Origin: an uncultured Clostridia bacterium
GTDB taxonomy: Bacteria; Bacillota; Clostridia; UBA1381
DNA length: 34,884 nt
Assembly: GCA_944390495.1 (NCBI GenBank)
Contig: CALXQE010000077.1
Coordinates: forward strand, 1 to 34,884
Reading direction: 5' to 3'
This document shows, in pieces, positions 9,561 through 17,298 of the stretch. How positions within the stretch are numbered: position 1 is the stretch's first letter; each line of letters opens with the position of its first letter. Position numbers and translations under genes: made by a program. The notes beneath the pieces were generated by a model. The model ran no database searches, had not been told where the DNA came from, and was given only the letters and a program-made list of their open reading frames with translations.

Positions 9561-9965
9561 GTGAACATCGCTTTGATAGCACACGACAAGAAAAAAGAAT
9601 TAATGGTACAGTTTTGCATTGCATACTCGGGAATACTATCTAAACATTCTTTGTACGCAACAGGTACAACAGGAAAGATTGTAACAGAAAATACCGGACT
9701 TAAAGTATATAGGTTTTTGCCAGGACCACAGGGCGGTGACCAGCAAATAGGTGCAAGAATTGCGTATAATGAAATAGACCTTGTACTTCTGTTTCGTGAT
9801 CCGCTAAATGCAGAAGGCTATGAACCTGATGTGTTCTCATTACTTAGACTTTGTGATATGCATAACATACCGATAGCAACTAATTGTGCTACGGCGGAAG
9901 TGCTTGTTCATGGTCTTGAACGTGGTGACCTTGATTGGCGTGATATTGTCAATCCTAAAAATTAA
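9561..9965 (+). CDS. mgsA: Methylglyoxal synthase
   Basis: Converts dihydroxyacetone phosphate to methylglyoxal and phosphate, a phosphate-recycling bypass of lower glycolysis. His8 (IAHDKKK), the ATGTTG loop (33-38), GGDQQIGA with catalytic Asp60, FRDPL with Asp80, and Asp90 all match the family; 134 aa is normal. Two positions differ: the SGP phosphate loop reads P54-G-P, and the conserved His of the PHEPDV motif (His98 in E. coli) is Tyr87. Activity is therefore likely but possibly altered. The start is GTG behind AAGGAGGT. It is cotranscribed with minD and ends at a terminator. Confidence 0.92.
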   Translation: MNIALIAHDKKKELMVQFCIAYSGILSKHSLYATGTTGKIVTENTGLKVYRFLPGPQGGDQQIGARIAYNEIDLVLLFRDPLNAEGYEPDVFSLLRLCDMHNIPIATNCATAEVLVHGLERGDLDWRDIVNPKN

Positions 9966-9976
9966 TAAGTAATATA

Positions 9977-10006
9977 AAAACAACGTCCTTTGTGACGTTG
10001 TTTTCG
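9977..10006 (+). terminator. Intrinsic terminator after mgsA
   Basis: An 11-bp perfect stem (9977-9987 with 9994-10004, AAAACAACGTC arm) has a 6-nt loop and ends in TTTT. It closes the mre-min-mgsA transcript. Confidence 0.85.
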
Positions 10007-10035
10007 ACTTTTGTCAAAATTTTAGTAAAAAATGC

Positions 10036-10064
10036 TTGACAATTAGCGATAAAATCTATATAAT
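10036..10064 (+). promoter_or_regulatory. Consensus sigma-A promoter for rpmH
   Basis: Perfect TTGACA (10036-10041), 17-nt spacer, perfect TATAAT (10059-10064). The transcript would carry a leader of about 70 nt with a small hairpin (CGGTC/GACCG, 10099-10114) before a strong GAGGAGGTG ribosome site. This is the strongest promoter in the window, fitting a ribosomal protein gene. Confidence 0.92.
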
Positions 10065-10141
10065 AATTTAGGTGTCTATTTTTTAATAGGAATAAAGACG
10101 GTCGATCGGGACCGGGAATATAGCAGAGGAGGTGCTGTACA

Positions 10142-10276
10142 ATGAAGAGAACATTTCAACCGAAAAAGCGTCAGAGAGCTAAGGAACACGGTTTCAGAAA
10201 GAGAATGTCTACTAAGTCAGGCAGAAAGATTCTGGCAAGCAGAAGACTAAAGGGTAGAAAGAAGCTATCTGCATAA
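10142..10276 (+). CDS. rpmH: 50S ribosomal protein L34
   Basis: A short 44-codon gene reading [18 protein letters not shown] then [11 protein letters not shown] and ending KGRKKLSA. This is the full and typical bacterial L34 sequence, very rich in Arg and Lys, with the family's R-x-x-R-A/K-x-x-HGFRxRM block. GAGGAGGTG lies just upstream. It heads the rnpA-yidD-yidC-jag cluster but is separated from rnpA by a hairpin that could attenuate transcription. Confidence 0.98.
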   Translation: MKRTFQPKKRQRAKEHGFRKRMSTKSGRKILASRRLKGRKKLSA

Positions 10277-10290
10277 TATATGAAAGACTT

Positions 10291-10335
10291 AGGCAGGAAG
10301 CGGGGAGGATTCCTCTTTGCTTGTTGCCTTTTTTT
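10291..10335 (+). terminator. Terminator or attenuator between rpmH and rnpA
   Basis: A 19-nt arm (10291-10309) pairs with 10311-10329, with one mismatch and several G-U pairs, followed by seven T residues. It lies just after rpmH, so only some transcripts would read through into rnpA; this would keep L34 in excess over RNase P protein. Confidence 0.75.
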
Positions 10336-10355
10336 CATAATAAAGAGGTATTTAT

Positions 10356-10688
10356 ATGAAAAATACTCAAAGTTTGAAGCGAAATAATGATTTCAGGCGT
10401 GTTTTCAAAAGCGAAAGTATTGTTGGCGGATATACTGTTGTATATGCAAAGAAAAATAAGTATAAGTTTAATCGTCTTGGTTTGACTGTTGGAAAGGCGG
10501 CAGGAAAGGCTGTTGTCAGAAACAGACTTAAAAGGCTTATGCGTGAGAGTTATCGGCTTAGAGAGGACAGGCTGAAAACAGGTTATGATTTTATTATTGT
10601 TGCCCGAAACAGGGCGGTGGGAAAAACTCAGTCACAGATTCAAAATGATTTTGATTATGCAGTGAGAAAGCTGGGGCTGATAGAATGA
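10356..10688 (+). CDS. rnpA: Ribonuclease P protein component
   Basis: Protein subunit that binds the RNase P RNA and the 5' leader of precursor tRNA. The RNR signature ([16 protein letters not shown], residues about 49-64) is intact, the N-terminus shows the usual [11 protein letters not shown] segment, and 110 aa is normal. The ATG follows AAAGAGG. The stop overlaps the yidD start by four bases (ATGA), so the two are translationally coupled. Confidence 0.96.
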   Translation: MKNTQSLKRNNDFRRVFKSESIVGGYTVVYAKKNKYKFNRLGLTVGKAAGKAVVRNRLKRLMRESYRLREDRLKTGYDFIIVARNRAVGKTQSQIQNDFDYAVRKLGLIE

Positions 10689-10927
10689 AAAAGATTCTAA
10701 TTGTATTAATTGATTTTTACAGACACCATATTTCACCGTATAAAGGAGGGGCTTGCTGCCGTTTTGTCCCGACCTGTTCGCAGTATGCAAGAGAGGCAAT
10801 AGAGCGATACGGTGCATTGTACGGGAGTTATCTTGCTGTGAGAAGGCTTTTAAAATGTCATCCTTTTCATGAGGGCGGATATGACCCTGTACCTGAAAAA
10901 CATAAAGGCGGCGGAGAGGAAAAATAA
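10685..10927 (+). CDS. yidD: Membrane protein insertion efficiency factor YidD
   Basis: Small cytoplasmic-side protein thought to assist YidC-dependent insertion. The 80-aa product shows the family core: Y-x-x-x-I-S-P, then [15 protein letters not shown] with the conserved cysteines, and [13 protein letters not shown] near the C-terminus. It overlaps rnpA by four bases and shares one base with the yidC start. This rnpA-yidD-yidC order is conserved across many bacteria. Confidence 0.95.
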   Translation: MKKILIVLIDFYRHHISPYKGGACCRFVPTCSQYAREAIERYGALYGSYLAVRRLLKCHPFHEGGYDPVPEKHKGGGEEK

Positions 10928-11919
10928 TGTTTGATTATCTTATCACAAGACCAATGGGTTTCATAATTGAAAACATTTATGGTTGGGTTGCAAATTATGG
11001 TCTGGCGATAATTATATTTACGATAATTATAAAGCTGATACTTATTCCCCTTAATATACGTTCGCAAAAGGCCATGAAGAAACAGCAGAAAATTCAACCA
11101 TTGGTCGCTGAACTTCAAAAAAAATACGCAAATGATCAGGAAAAGCTTAATCGTGAAATGATGAAGCTTTACAAGGAAAATAACATAAGTATGGCAGGCG
11201 GCTGCTTGCCTATGTTGATACAGATGCCTATTTTGATAGGTTTGTATCAGGTTATACAAAAGCCTCTTTCATTCCTTATGGGTGTTGACTGGAGCAGTGC
11301 ACCTGTTATTAATGAGGTTATTCGTCTGCGTGACTTGGCTGTACAAAACGGACTTCAAGACGCAGCAAAATATGCCACAACAGCTATGAAGGATTTGGCT
11401 AATAATGCACAGATAAATCTTTCAGGTTGGGCTGCAACACTTGGAACAGAGGGAACACATCTTGAAAATGTAACAGGAAATGTTCATCCATGGGTAATTA
11501 ATTTTGATTTCTTCGGACTTGATCTTTCGCAGGTACCGTCAAAGGCTTTTTCATATATTATGGCCCTTGACTTTTCACATATGGAAATTATATTATTGCT
11601 TATAATTCCTATACTTGCGGTTATAGCATCTTTCATATCAATGAAAGTTACACAGGCTCAGACAGGTCAAAATCAAAATAAGGATGCCAATAATCAGGCG
11701 GCTCAGATGTCAAAGACAATGAACTTAATGATGCCGCTGATGACAGCATTTTTCACACTCACATTGCCGGCAGGTCTTGGACTTTACTGGATAATCAGTT
11801 CAGTAACACAAATTATTCAGCAGTTGGCACTTAATTATTACTTTGACAAGAAGGGAGAGGAAATCGTTGTCACAGTTCCAGAAAAGAAACAATTACACGG
11901 AAAAAAACGCAAAAAGTAA
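10927..11919 (+). CDS. yidC: Membrane protein insertase YidC
   Basis: Insertase for Sec-dependent and Sec-independent inner-membrane proteins. The short Gram-positive form has about five membrane segments (around residues 22-42, 95-115, 180-205, 220-240, 270-300), a cytoplasmic hairpin rich in K/Q/E (48-85), and the conserved GGCLPMLIQMPILIGLYQ segment. No lipobox was seen. The groove position that is usually Arg in SpoIIIJ-type proteins appears to be Lys36, a conservative change. The C-terminus is strongly basic (KKQLHGKKRKK), suiting ribosome contact. The last 53 nt overlap jag in another frame. Confidence 0.95.
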   Translation: MFDYLITRPMGFIIENIYGWVANYGLAIIIFTIIIKLILIPLNIRSQKAMKKQQKIQPLVAELQKKYANDQEKLNREMMKLYKENNISMAGGCLPMLIQMPILIGLYQVIQKPLSFLMGVDWSSAPVINEVIRLRDLAVQNGLQDAAKYATTAMKDLANNAQINLSGWAATLGTEGTHLENVTGNVHPWVINFDFFGLDLSQVPSKAFSYIMALDFSHMEIILLLIIPILAVIASFISMKVTQAQTGQNQNKDANNQAAQMSKTMNLMMPLMTAFFTLTLPAGLGLYWIISSVTQIIQQLALNYYFDKKGEEIVVTVPEKKQLHGKKRKK

Positions 11920-12829
11920 AGAAGCGGCAATAGAAGCTGCACTTTCAGAGTTAGGCGTAACTGCCGATGAGGTAGATATAGAAATTCTTGATGAAGGTTC
12001 AAAGGGCTTTTTAGGTCTTGGAGCAAGAGATGCAAGAGTAAGAGTTACTCTTAAAAATAAGCAGCCACAGGCTGAAGAAAAGGTTCAAATACCGGTACAA
12101 GAACCACAGGCTGAAATTAATACAAATGTTCAGGTTAATACAAACACTGAAGTATCAGAAGAAAAGACAGTTGTTAAAGAATCACTTGGCAGTCCTGAAG
12201 AAGATGCCAAAAAGTTTTTAACTGATATATTTGCAGCAATGAATCTTGATGTAAAAGTAGATGTAAAGCTTGAAGGTGAATGTTTGACAGTAAATCTTGA
12301 CGGCGAAAATATGGGTATTGTTATAGGTAAAAGAGGCGATACTCTTGACAGCTTGCAGTATCTGACTTCGCTTGTTGTAAACCAAAGATGTGAAGATTAT
12401 ATCAAAGTAACAATAGATACTGAAAATTATAGAGAAAAGCGTGCACAGGCTCTTATTTCTCTGTCACAGCGTTTGGCAAGTAAAGTTGCAAAAACAGGCA
12501 GAAAGTTTACTCTTGAGCCAATGAATCCTTATGAAAGACGTATTATTCACGCAAATCTTCAAGATAGTGAAACTGTAACGACATATTCAGTAGGTTCAGA
12601 ACCTTACAGAAAGGTTGTTATAGCACCGAAAAATGCAAAATCTTTCAAAAAGGATAACAGAAGAAGACGTACGAAGCATACAAATAAGCCTGTTGCTGAA
12701 AAGACAGGCGAAGGATATACAACAACATATAAGGCTGATTTTAAGCCTCAGCAGCATAAGGCTGAATATAAAAACTTTGAGGACTATCTTGCAGGTCACA
12801 GTGATGAGTTTGGCGGCTCAGAGGAATAA
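11867..12829 (+). CDS. jag: RNA-binding protein Jag (KhpB-type, Jag_N-KH-R3H)
   Basis: Jag/KhpB proteins bind RNA and affect elongation and division in streptococci, and often follow yidC. Order: Jag_N domain (YTEKNAKSKEAAIEAALSEL then EGSKGFLGLGARDARVRV), a Glu/Gln-rich linker, a KH domain with GKRG in GIVIGKRGDTLDSLQ, and an R3H domain (ERRIIHANL). A basic and then acidic tail of about 60 residues follows. I start at the TTG at 11867, which has GGGAGAGG six nt upstream; the only other in-frame start nearby is TTG 11843, and no usable start lies downstream. Either way it overlaps yidC by at least 53 nt. Confidence 0.9.
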   Translation: MSQFQKRNNYTEKNAKSKEAAIEAALSELGVTADEVDIEILDEGSKGFLGLGARDARVRVTLKNKQPQAEEKVQIPVQEPQAEINTNVQVNTNTEVSEEKTVVKESLGSPEEDAKKFLTDIFAAMNLDVKVDVKLEGECLTVNLDGENMGIVIGKRGDTLDSLQYLTSLVVNQRCEDYIKVTIDTENYREKRAQALISLSQRLASKVAKTGRKFTLEPMNPYERRIIHANLQDSETVTTYSVGSEPYRKVVIAPKNAKSFKKDNRRRRTKHTNKPVAEKTGEGYTTTYKADFKPQQHKAEYKNFEDYLAGHSDEFGGSEE

Positions 12830-12839
12830 TTAGTTAATA

Positions 12840-12870
12840 AAAACCTCCTATGAATCATAGGAGGTTTTTT
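12840..12870. terminator. Bidirectional terminator between jag and typA
   Basis: A perfect inverted repeat (AAAACCTCCTATGA with its complement, 12840-12868) is flanked by T runs on both strands. It ends the convergent jag (plus) and typA (minus) transcripts. Confidence 0.88.
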
Positions 12871-12876
12871 GTATGT

Positions 12877-14703
12877 TTATTTCTTTTTATTTCCTGATTT
12901 TGCACGAAGGCTTGTGTTTAGTATTTTTTTTCTCATACGCAAATGATTTGGTGTTACTTCAAGAAGTTCATCGTCTGCGATAAAGTCAAGACACTGTTCA
13001 AGACTCATTTCTCTTGGCGGAACAAGCTTCAATGCGTCGTCAGAGCCTGATGCACGAGTATTTGTAGCGTGTTTCTTTTTACATACATTAACCACAACAT
13101 CTTCAAGTCTTGCATTTTCTCCGACAATCATACCCTCATAAACCTTAACACCAGGACCTACAAATAATGTACCTCTTTCCTGTGCGTTGTAAAGACCGTA
13201 AGTAATTGTTGTACCGTCTTCCCAGGCAATTAGAGTACCACGTGTTCTTCCCATAAAATCACCCTTATAAGGTTCATAGCTTTCAAGTATACTGTTTATT
13301 ATACCTGTACCCTTAGTTGCTGTAAGCAATTCACTTCTGTAACCTATAAGACCTCTTGACGGGATTAAAAATTCAAGACGTGTATATCCTTGGGCAGTAG
13401 GTGACATATTTGTCATTTCGCCCTTTCTGTTTATTATGCCGTCCATTACCGTTCCTGTATATTCATCAGGAACATCAACAGTAAGTCTTTCTATCGGTTC
13501 GCATTTTACGCCGTCTATTTCTTTATAAATAACTACCGGATTTGATACTTGGAATTCATATCCTTCACGACGCATATTTTCTATAAGAACAGATAGATGA
13601 AGTTCACCACGTCCGGAAACAATAAAGCTTTCTGTTGTATCTGTTTCGTCAACTCTAAGACTGACATTTGAGTCAAGCTCACGGAAAAGTCTGTCACGTA
13701 AGTGACGAGATGTAACAAATTTACCGTCTTGACCGGCAAATGGTGAATCATTTACGCTAAATGTCATTGAAAGAACCGGATCATCAATTTTTACAAAGGG
13801 AAGAGCCTCAGGAGTGTTTACATCACAAACTGTTTCTCCGATGTTTATATCGGCAATACCTGAAATAGCTACAACGTCGCCCGCACCTACTTCTTCACAA
13901 GGTACCTTTTTTAAACCTTCAAAGGTAAATAGTTTAGTAGCTTTAGCCTTTGTAATTTTGCCGTCGTGTCTGCAAATAGATAAAGGCATATTTAGGTTTA
14001 TTTTACCACGTTCGATTTTACCTACTGCTATTCTGCCTGTGTAGTCGTCATAGTCGATGTTTGAAACAAGCATCTGGAACGGACCGTCGTCATCACACTT
14101 AGGGCAAGGAATAGCGTTTACGATTAGTTCAAAAAGCTCTGTAAGGTCACTGTTTGGCTGTTCAGGATTATATTCGGCAGTTGCCCAGCCGTCACGGCCT
14201 GAAGCATAAATAACAGGAGTGTCAAGCTGTTCTTCTGTGGCACCAAGGTCAATAAACAAATCCAATACTTCATCAACTACTTCATAAGGTCTGGCATTTG
14301 GTCTGTCTACTTTGTTTACAACGATTACAGGTTTTAAATCAAGGGCAAGGGCCTTTGAAAGTACGAAACGTGTCTGGGGCATACAGCCTTCAAATGCGTC
14401 AACAAGCAAAAGTACGCCGTCTACCATCTCAAGACCACGCTCAACTTCACCACCAAAGTCAGCATGTCCCGGTGTATCTATAATATTTATTTTAACGCCT
14501 TTATAGTAAAGAGAAGTATTTTTTGCAAGTATAGTAATACCTCTTTCTTTTTCAAGGTCATTTGAGTCCATTACTCTTTCATCTACCTGCTCATTTTCAC
14601 GGAATGTACCGCTCTGTGCAAGCATTGCATCAACAAGAGTTGTTTTTCCATGGTCGACATGGGCAATAATAGCTATATTTCTTATATTTTCTCTTTGTAT
14701 CAT
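12877..14703 (-). CDS. typA: Ribosome-associated GTPase TypA/BipA
   Basis: Translational GTPase related to EF-G and LepA, involved in 50S assembly and stress or cold adaptation. The G1 motif AHVDHGKTT, G2/G3 (RGITI and DTPGHADFGGEVER) and G4 (NKVDRP) are intact near the N-terminus, followed by EF-Tu-like domain II and the characteristic C-terminal domain with GRGELHLSVL and LTATKGTGI. The frame stays open upstream to 14730, but the ATG at 14703 gives MIQRENIRNIAIIAH and has AAGGAG 7 nt upstream, so I use it (608 aa, normal length). Monocistronic, with its own promoter and a shared terminator. Confidence 0.96.
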   Translation of the reverse strand: MIQRENIRNIAIIAHVDHGKTTLVDAMLAQSGTFRENEQVDERVMDSNDLEKERGITILAKNTSLYYKGVKINIIDTPGHADFGGEVERGLEMVDGVLLLVDAFEGCMPQTRFVLSKALALDLKPVIVVNKVDRPNARPYEVVDEVLDLFIDLGATEEQLDTPVIYASGRDGWATAEYNPEQPNSDLTELFELIVNAIPCPKCDDDGPFQMLVSNIDYDDYTGRIAVGKIERGKINLNMPLSICRHDGKITKAKATKLFTFEGLKKVPCEEVGAGDVVAISGIADINIGETVCDVNTPEALPFVKIDDPVLSMTFSVNDSPFAGQDGKFVTSRHLRDRLFRELDSNVSLRVDETDTTESFIVSGRGELHLSVLIENMRREGYEFQVSNPVVIYKEIDGVKCEPIERLTVDVPDEYTGTVMDGIINRKGEMTNMSPTAQGYTRLEFLIPSRGLIGYRSELLTATKGTGIINSILESYEPYKGDFMGRTRGTLIAWEDGTTITYGLYNAQERGTLFVGPGVKVYEGMIVGENARLEDVVVNVCKKKHATNTRASGSDDALKLVPPREMSLEQCLDFIADDELLEVTPNHLRMRKKILNTSLRAKSGNKKK

Positions 14704-14737
14704 ACCAATTCTCCTTGTTTTCTTTATCAACTCTCAT

Positions 14738-14766
14738 ATTATATACTTCTTTTATAATTATTACAA
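14738..14766 (-). promoter_or_regulatory. Sigma-A promoter for typA
   Basis: On the minus strand: TTGTAA (14766-14761), 17-nt spacer, TATAAT (14743-14738), about 35 nt before the typA start codon. Confidence 0.72.
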
Positions 14767-14847
14767 TATTTTTGTAAAAAAAACAGTATATTGTACAAAA
14801 GAGAGCGTATTTAGGCTGTATTTAAATGGTATTATTACAATATATAA

Positions 14848-14882
14848 TAAAACAGACATCAAGCTTATTTGCTGATGTCTGT
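14848..14882 (-). terminator. Terminator after the CLC/CmpB operon
   Basis: A 10-bp stem ACAGACATCA/TGATGTCTGT (14852-14861 with 14873-14882), read on the minus strand, ends in TTTT just after the stop of the CmpB-like gene. Confidence 0.8.
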
Positions 14883-14887
14883 AAAAA

Positions 14888-15799
14888 TTACTTTTTAATT
14901 TTTGTCTTGATTTTTTCCTTTAATACTTCAAGCTGTTTAGAATTTATTTTTGCCTTTAATGAAGGGAAGGCTATTAATATACGCCTTTGTCTGCCGTGAC
15001 GCTCCCAAACTTTATTGGTGTATTTTTTAAATAAATCTTCAAGCTCATCAAGTTTATCATCAATACCATCTGAATATTTTGCTTTGAGTTCAGAAAACTT
15101 TTTCTTTCGTTCTTCTGATTTTTCTATATATCTTTCACGAAGTAATTGTACGTCGTCGCTGTTATAAATTTCTTCTCCCTTTTTAACAATGCCGAACACT
15201 GTATCAAATATATGTGAACCTATTTCGTCAGATACGGTATGTATTTTTTCTGCAATTTCTTCCATTTCTTTCATTCGTTTAACAAGTTTATTAATAGTTA
15301 TAACAGTAATAACAATATCAGTTATAAATACGACAGCAAAAAATATTAAAATTATAATACCTAAAATATCGGGAATTATATGTACAAATTTTAAAACGGT
15401 AGGATGTACACCACGCATAAGAGCGATACATACAAGTCCCCAGTAAATAGAAAATTTAAGGCATATATATCCGCCTATGTTAAAAGGTTTGTCTGAATAA
15501 TCCCACCAACGTGCGTGAAATATTTTATCTAGTGCAAAGCCTGTAATAAGTTCAAGAATTGATGTAAGAATGGCAGAACCTATAAACAGCACAAATGTAT
15601 TGTCTTGAATAGGAGTAAGGCATAATATAACCGTTACAGCACCAATGCCGTATATCGGACATATAGGACCGTTTAAGAAACCACGGTTTACGAATTTACC
15701 GTTACTAACTCCGCAATATGCAACTTCTACGCACCATCCTAAAAAGCCATATATGAAAAACAGCCATAAAAGTTCATAAATTGAATATCCTAAAATCAT
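14888..15799 (-). CDS. CmpB-like multi-spanning membrane protein ('putative ABC transporter permease') with cytoplasmic helical tail
   Basis: The N-terminal half matches the CmpB / 'ABC-transporter type IV' family by its hallmark segments FFIYGFLGWCVEVAYC, FVNRGFLNGPICPIYGIG and FHARWWDYS. About five membrane helices occupy residues 1-165. The remaining 135 residues are highly charged and helical, ending in KEKIKTKIKK, and probably cytoplasmic. The family's transport role is unproven and no ATPase gene is nearby. I start at the ATG at 15799, placed six nt after GAGGTG, rather than at GTG 15808. It follows the CLC gene by 30 nt in the same direction, so the two are likely one operon. Confidence 0.78.
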   Translation of the reverse strand: MILGYSIYELLWLFFIYGFLGWCVEVAYCGVSNGKFVNRGFLNGPICPIYGIGAVTVILCLTPIQDNTFVLFIGSAILTSILELITGFALDKIFHARWWDYSDKPFNIGGYICLKFSIYWGLVCIALMRGVHPTVLKFVHIIPDILGIIILIFFAVVFITDIVITVITINKLVKRMKEMEEIAEKIHTVSDEIGSHIFDTVFGIVKKGEEIYNSDDVQLLRERYIEKSEERKKKFSELKAKYSDGIDDKLDELEDLFKKYTNKVWERHGRQRRILIAFPSLKAKINSKQLEVLKEKIKTKIKK

Positions 15800-15829
15800 T
15801 AATAGCACCTCGTGTTTTTATAAAATTTT

Positions 15830-17095
15830 TTACTTAGTATCTGCATTTATATATTCTGCCTTGAGTTTTGAATACATAATTTTTTGGCTGCCGTAAAGTC
15901 CGTAATATCCGGACAGCATATAACTTACGCCTGAAGCAATGGCGAAAAGAATAAATCCGCCGGAGCCGAAAAGTTCAATGCTTAGAATCAGTGAAGCAAC
16001 AGGGCAGTTAAGAACACCGCAAAACATAGCTATCATTCCTATTGCAGCAGAAAATCCCGGATTTAGTCCCACAAACTCACCTATAACACATCCAAAAGTT
16101 GCACCTATGAAAAATGTAGGAACTATTTCGCCGCCTTTAAAACCTGAACCTATTGTAACAGCGGTAAATATAATTTTAAGTACCCAAGCCCATGTATTTG
16201 CATGACCTCCGACAACAGCATGCTCGATAATGTTCATACCTGAACCGTTGTAATCTCTTGTATCTGTCAGATATGTAAGCAGAACCACAGCCACAGCACC
16301 TACTAATATTCTTAAATATGGATTTTTAAACCAAATTTTAAAATAACGTGATGAGTAGTGCATTACTGTGCAGAATATTATGCTAAGCTCAGCACAAAGT
16401 GCCGCAATTAGTATTGTTTGCAAAACTGTTATAACAGTAGCCTCAGGAATTACAGTTATGGTAAAACCTGTCGGTTCAATTCCTAATGAGATTGTTATAA
16501 AGTATGCAGACAGCGATGATATTAAACACGGTACAAGTCCCGAATAGTACATAACGCCTACACTGGTTACACCAAGTGCAAAAACAGCGGCTGTTATAGG
16601 AGTTCCAAAAAGTGCCGCAAAAAACGCACTCATTCCGCACATAATAACAGTGTGCATATCTTTTTCGTCAAGTTTAAAAAGTTTTCCGATATTACTGCCT
16701 ATACTTCCTCCGAGCTGAAGTGCAGCACCTTCACGTCCTGCACTTCCTCCGAATAAATGTGTTATAACGGTGCTGATAAAAATAAGCGGTGCAAGGGAAA
16801 TAGGAAGTTTTCCGTTTTCACGTATTGATGAAATAACGCTGTCTGTACCTTTATTTTCGAGCATATTACATTTTGAATAAATAAAAACAATAATAAGTCC
16901 TCCAAGGGGCATAAGCAGTATCAGCCAATCATATTTTGAAAAAATCGTATTTGCTTCGTTTACGCTTGTATGAAACAAACCGCCTATTAATCCGCCGATT
17001 ATACCGATTATAACGGCTATTACAGCCCATTTAAAAAATGTAATAATGTAATTTGAAGCTGATTTCACTTTTTTTAATAAAATATCCTGAATCAT
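15830..17095 (-). CDS. CLC-family anion channel/antiporter
   Basis: About ten hydrophobic segments plus CLC motifs: GGSAGREGAALQLGG (gating Glu122) and GSGFKGGEIVPTFFIGATFG. The loop that is GSGIP in chloride-type CLCs reads KGTDS (82-86), placing Thr84 at the anion-coordinating Ser position, and THLFGGSAGREG resembles the fluoride-exporting CLC branch, where that position is Met. Substrate is therefore open between chloride and fluoride. The region matching the inner proton Glu reads FALGV, with no Glu. The frame extends upstream to TTG 17164, but that triplet is the -35 box of the promoter, so the start must be ATG 17107 or, preferred, 17095 (421 aa, AAAGGA upstream). There is no CBS domain. 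Confidence 0.86.
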   Translation of the reverse strand: MIQDILLKKVKSASNYIITFFKWAVIAVIIGIIGGLIGGLFHTSVNEANTIFSKYDWLILLMPLGGLIIVFIYSKCNMLENKGTDSVISSIRENGKLPISLAPLIFISTVITHLFGGSAGREGAALQLGGSIGSNIGKLFKLDEKDMHTVIMCGMSAFFAALFGTPITAAVFALGVTSVGVMYYSGLVPCLISSLSAYFITISLGIEPTGFTITVIPEATVITVLQTILIAALCAELSIIFCTVMHYSSRYFKIWFKNPYLRILVGAVAVVLLTYLTDTRDYNGSGMNIIEHAVVGGHANTWAWVLKIIFTAVTIGSGFKGGEIVPTFFIGATFGCVIGEFVGLNPGFSAAIGMIAMFCGVLNCPVASLILSIELFGSGGFILFAIASGVSYMLSGYYGLYGSQKIMYSKLKAEYINADTK

Positions 17096-17135
17096 TAAAA
17101 TGTCCATCCTTTTATGATTTTTTAATGTTTTAATA

Positions 17136-17164
17136 ATTATAACATCATGCGACTTTTTTTGCAA
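17136..17164 (-). promoter_or_regulatory. Sigma-A promoter for CLC operon
   Basis: On the minus strand: TTGCAA (17164-17159), 17 nt, TATAAT (17141-17136) with an extended TG before the -10. The start point would be near 17129, about 35 nt before the chosen CLC start. Confidence 0.8.
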
Positions 17165-17199
17165 TAATACAATAAGTTAAATATTACTAATAAATTTTT

Positions 17200-17229
17200 T
17201 GAATATTATTTTAATCTGTGTGCAAAATA
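17200..17229 (+). promoter_or_regulatory. Sigma-G-like forespore promoter
   Basis: TGAATA (17200-17205), 17-nt spacer, CAAAATA (17223-17229), compared with the sigma-G/F pattern TGAATA and CATACTA. Two mismatches in the -10, but the position upstream of a spore-protein gene supports it. No sigma-A promoter was found here. Confidence 0.55.
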
Positions 17230-17298
17230 TTAGTGTAGTCGATACAATTCGACACAAATTTCAAATAGATTTAATTTTTATCTAAGGAGGAAAAAACA

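Noticed and set aside
9966..10141. Replication origin next to rpmH.
   Set aside because: The interval is short and holds a terminator, a promoter and a leader; no repeated TTATCCACA-type DnaA boxes were seen.
14704..14731. Longer TypA start at 14730.
   Set aside because: The extra nine residues (MIKKTRRIG) have no ribosome site, while the ATG at 14703 has AAGGAG at good spacing and matches the usual N-terminus.
17096..17298. Possible fluoride riboswitch upstream of the CLC gene.
   Set aside because: The leader is only about 35 nt from the mapped promoter and A+T-rich, with no pseudoknot core of the crcB class visible.
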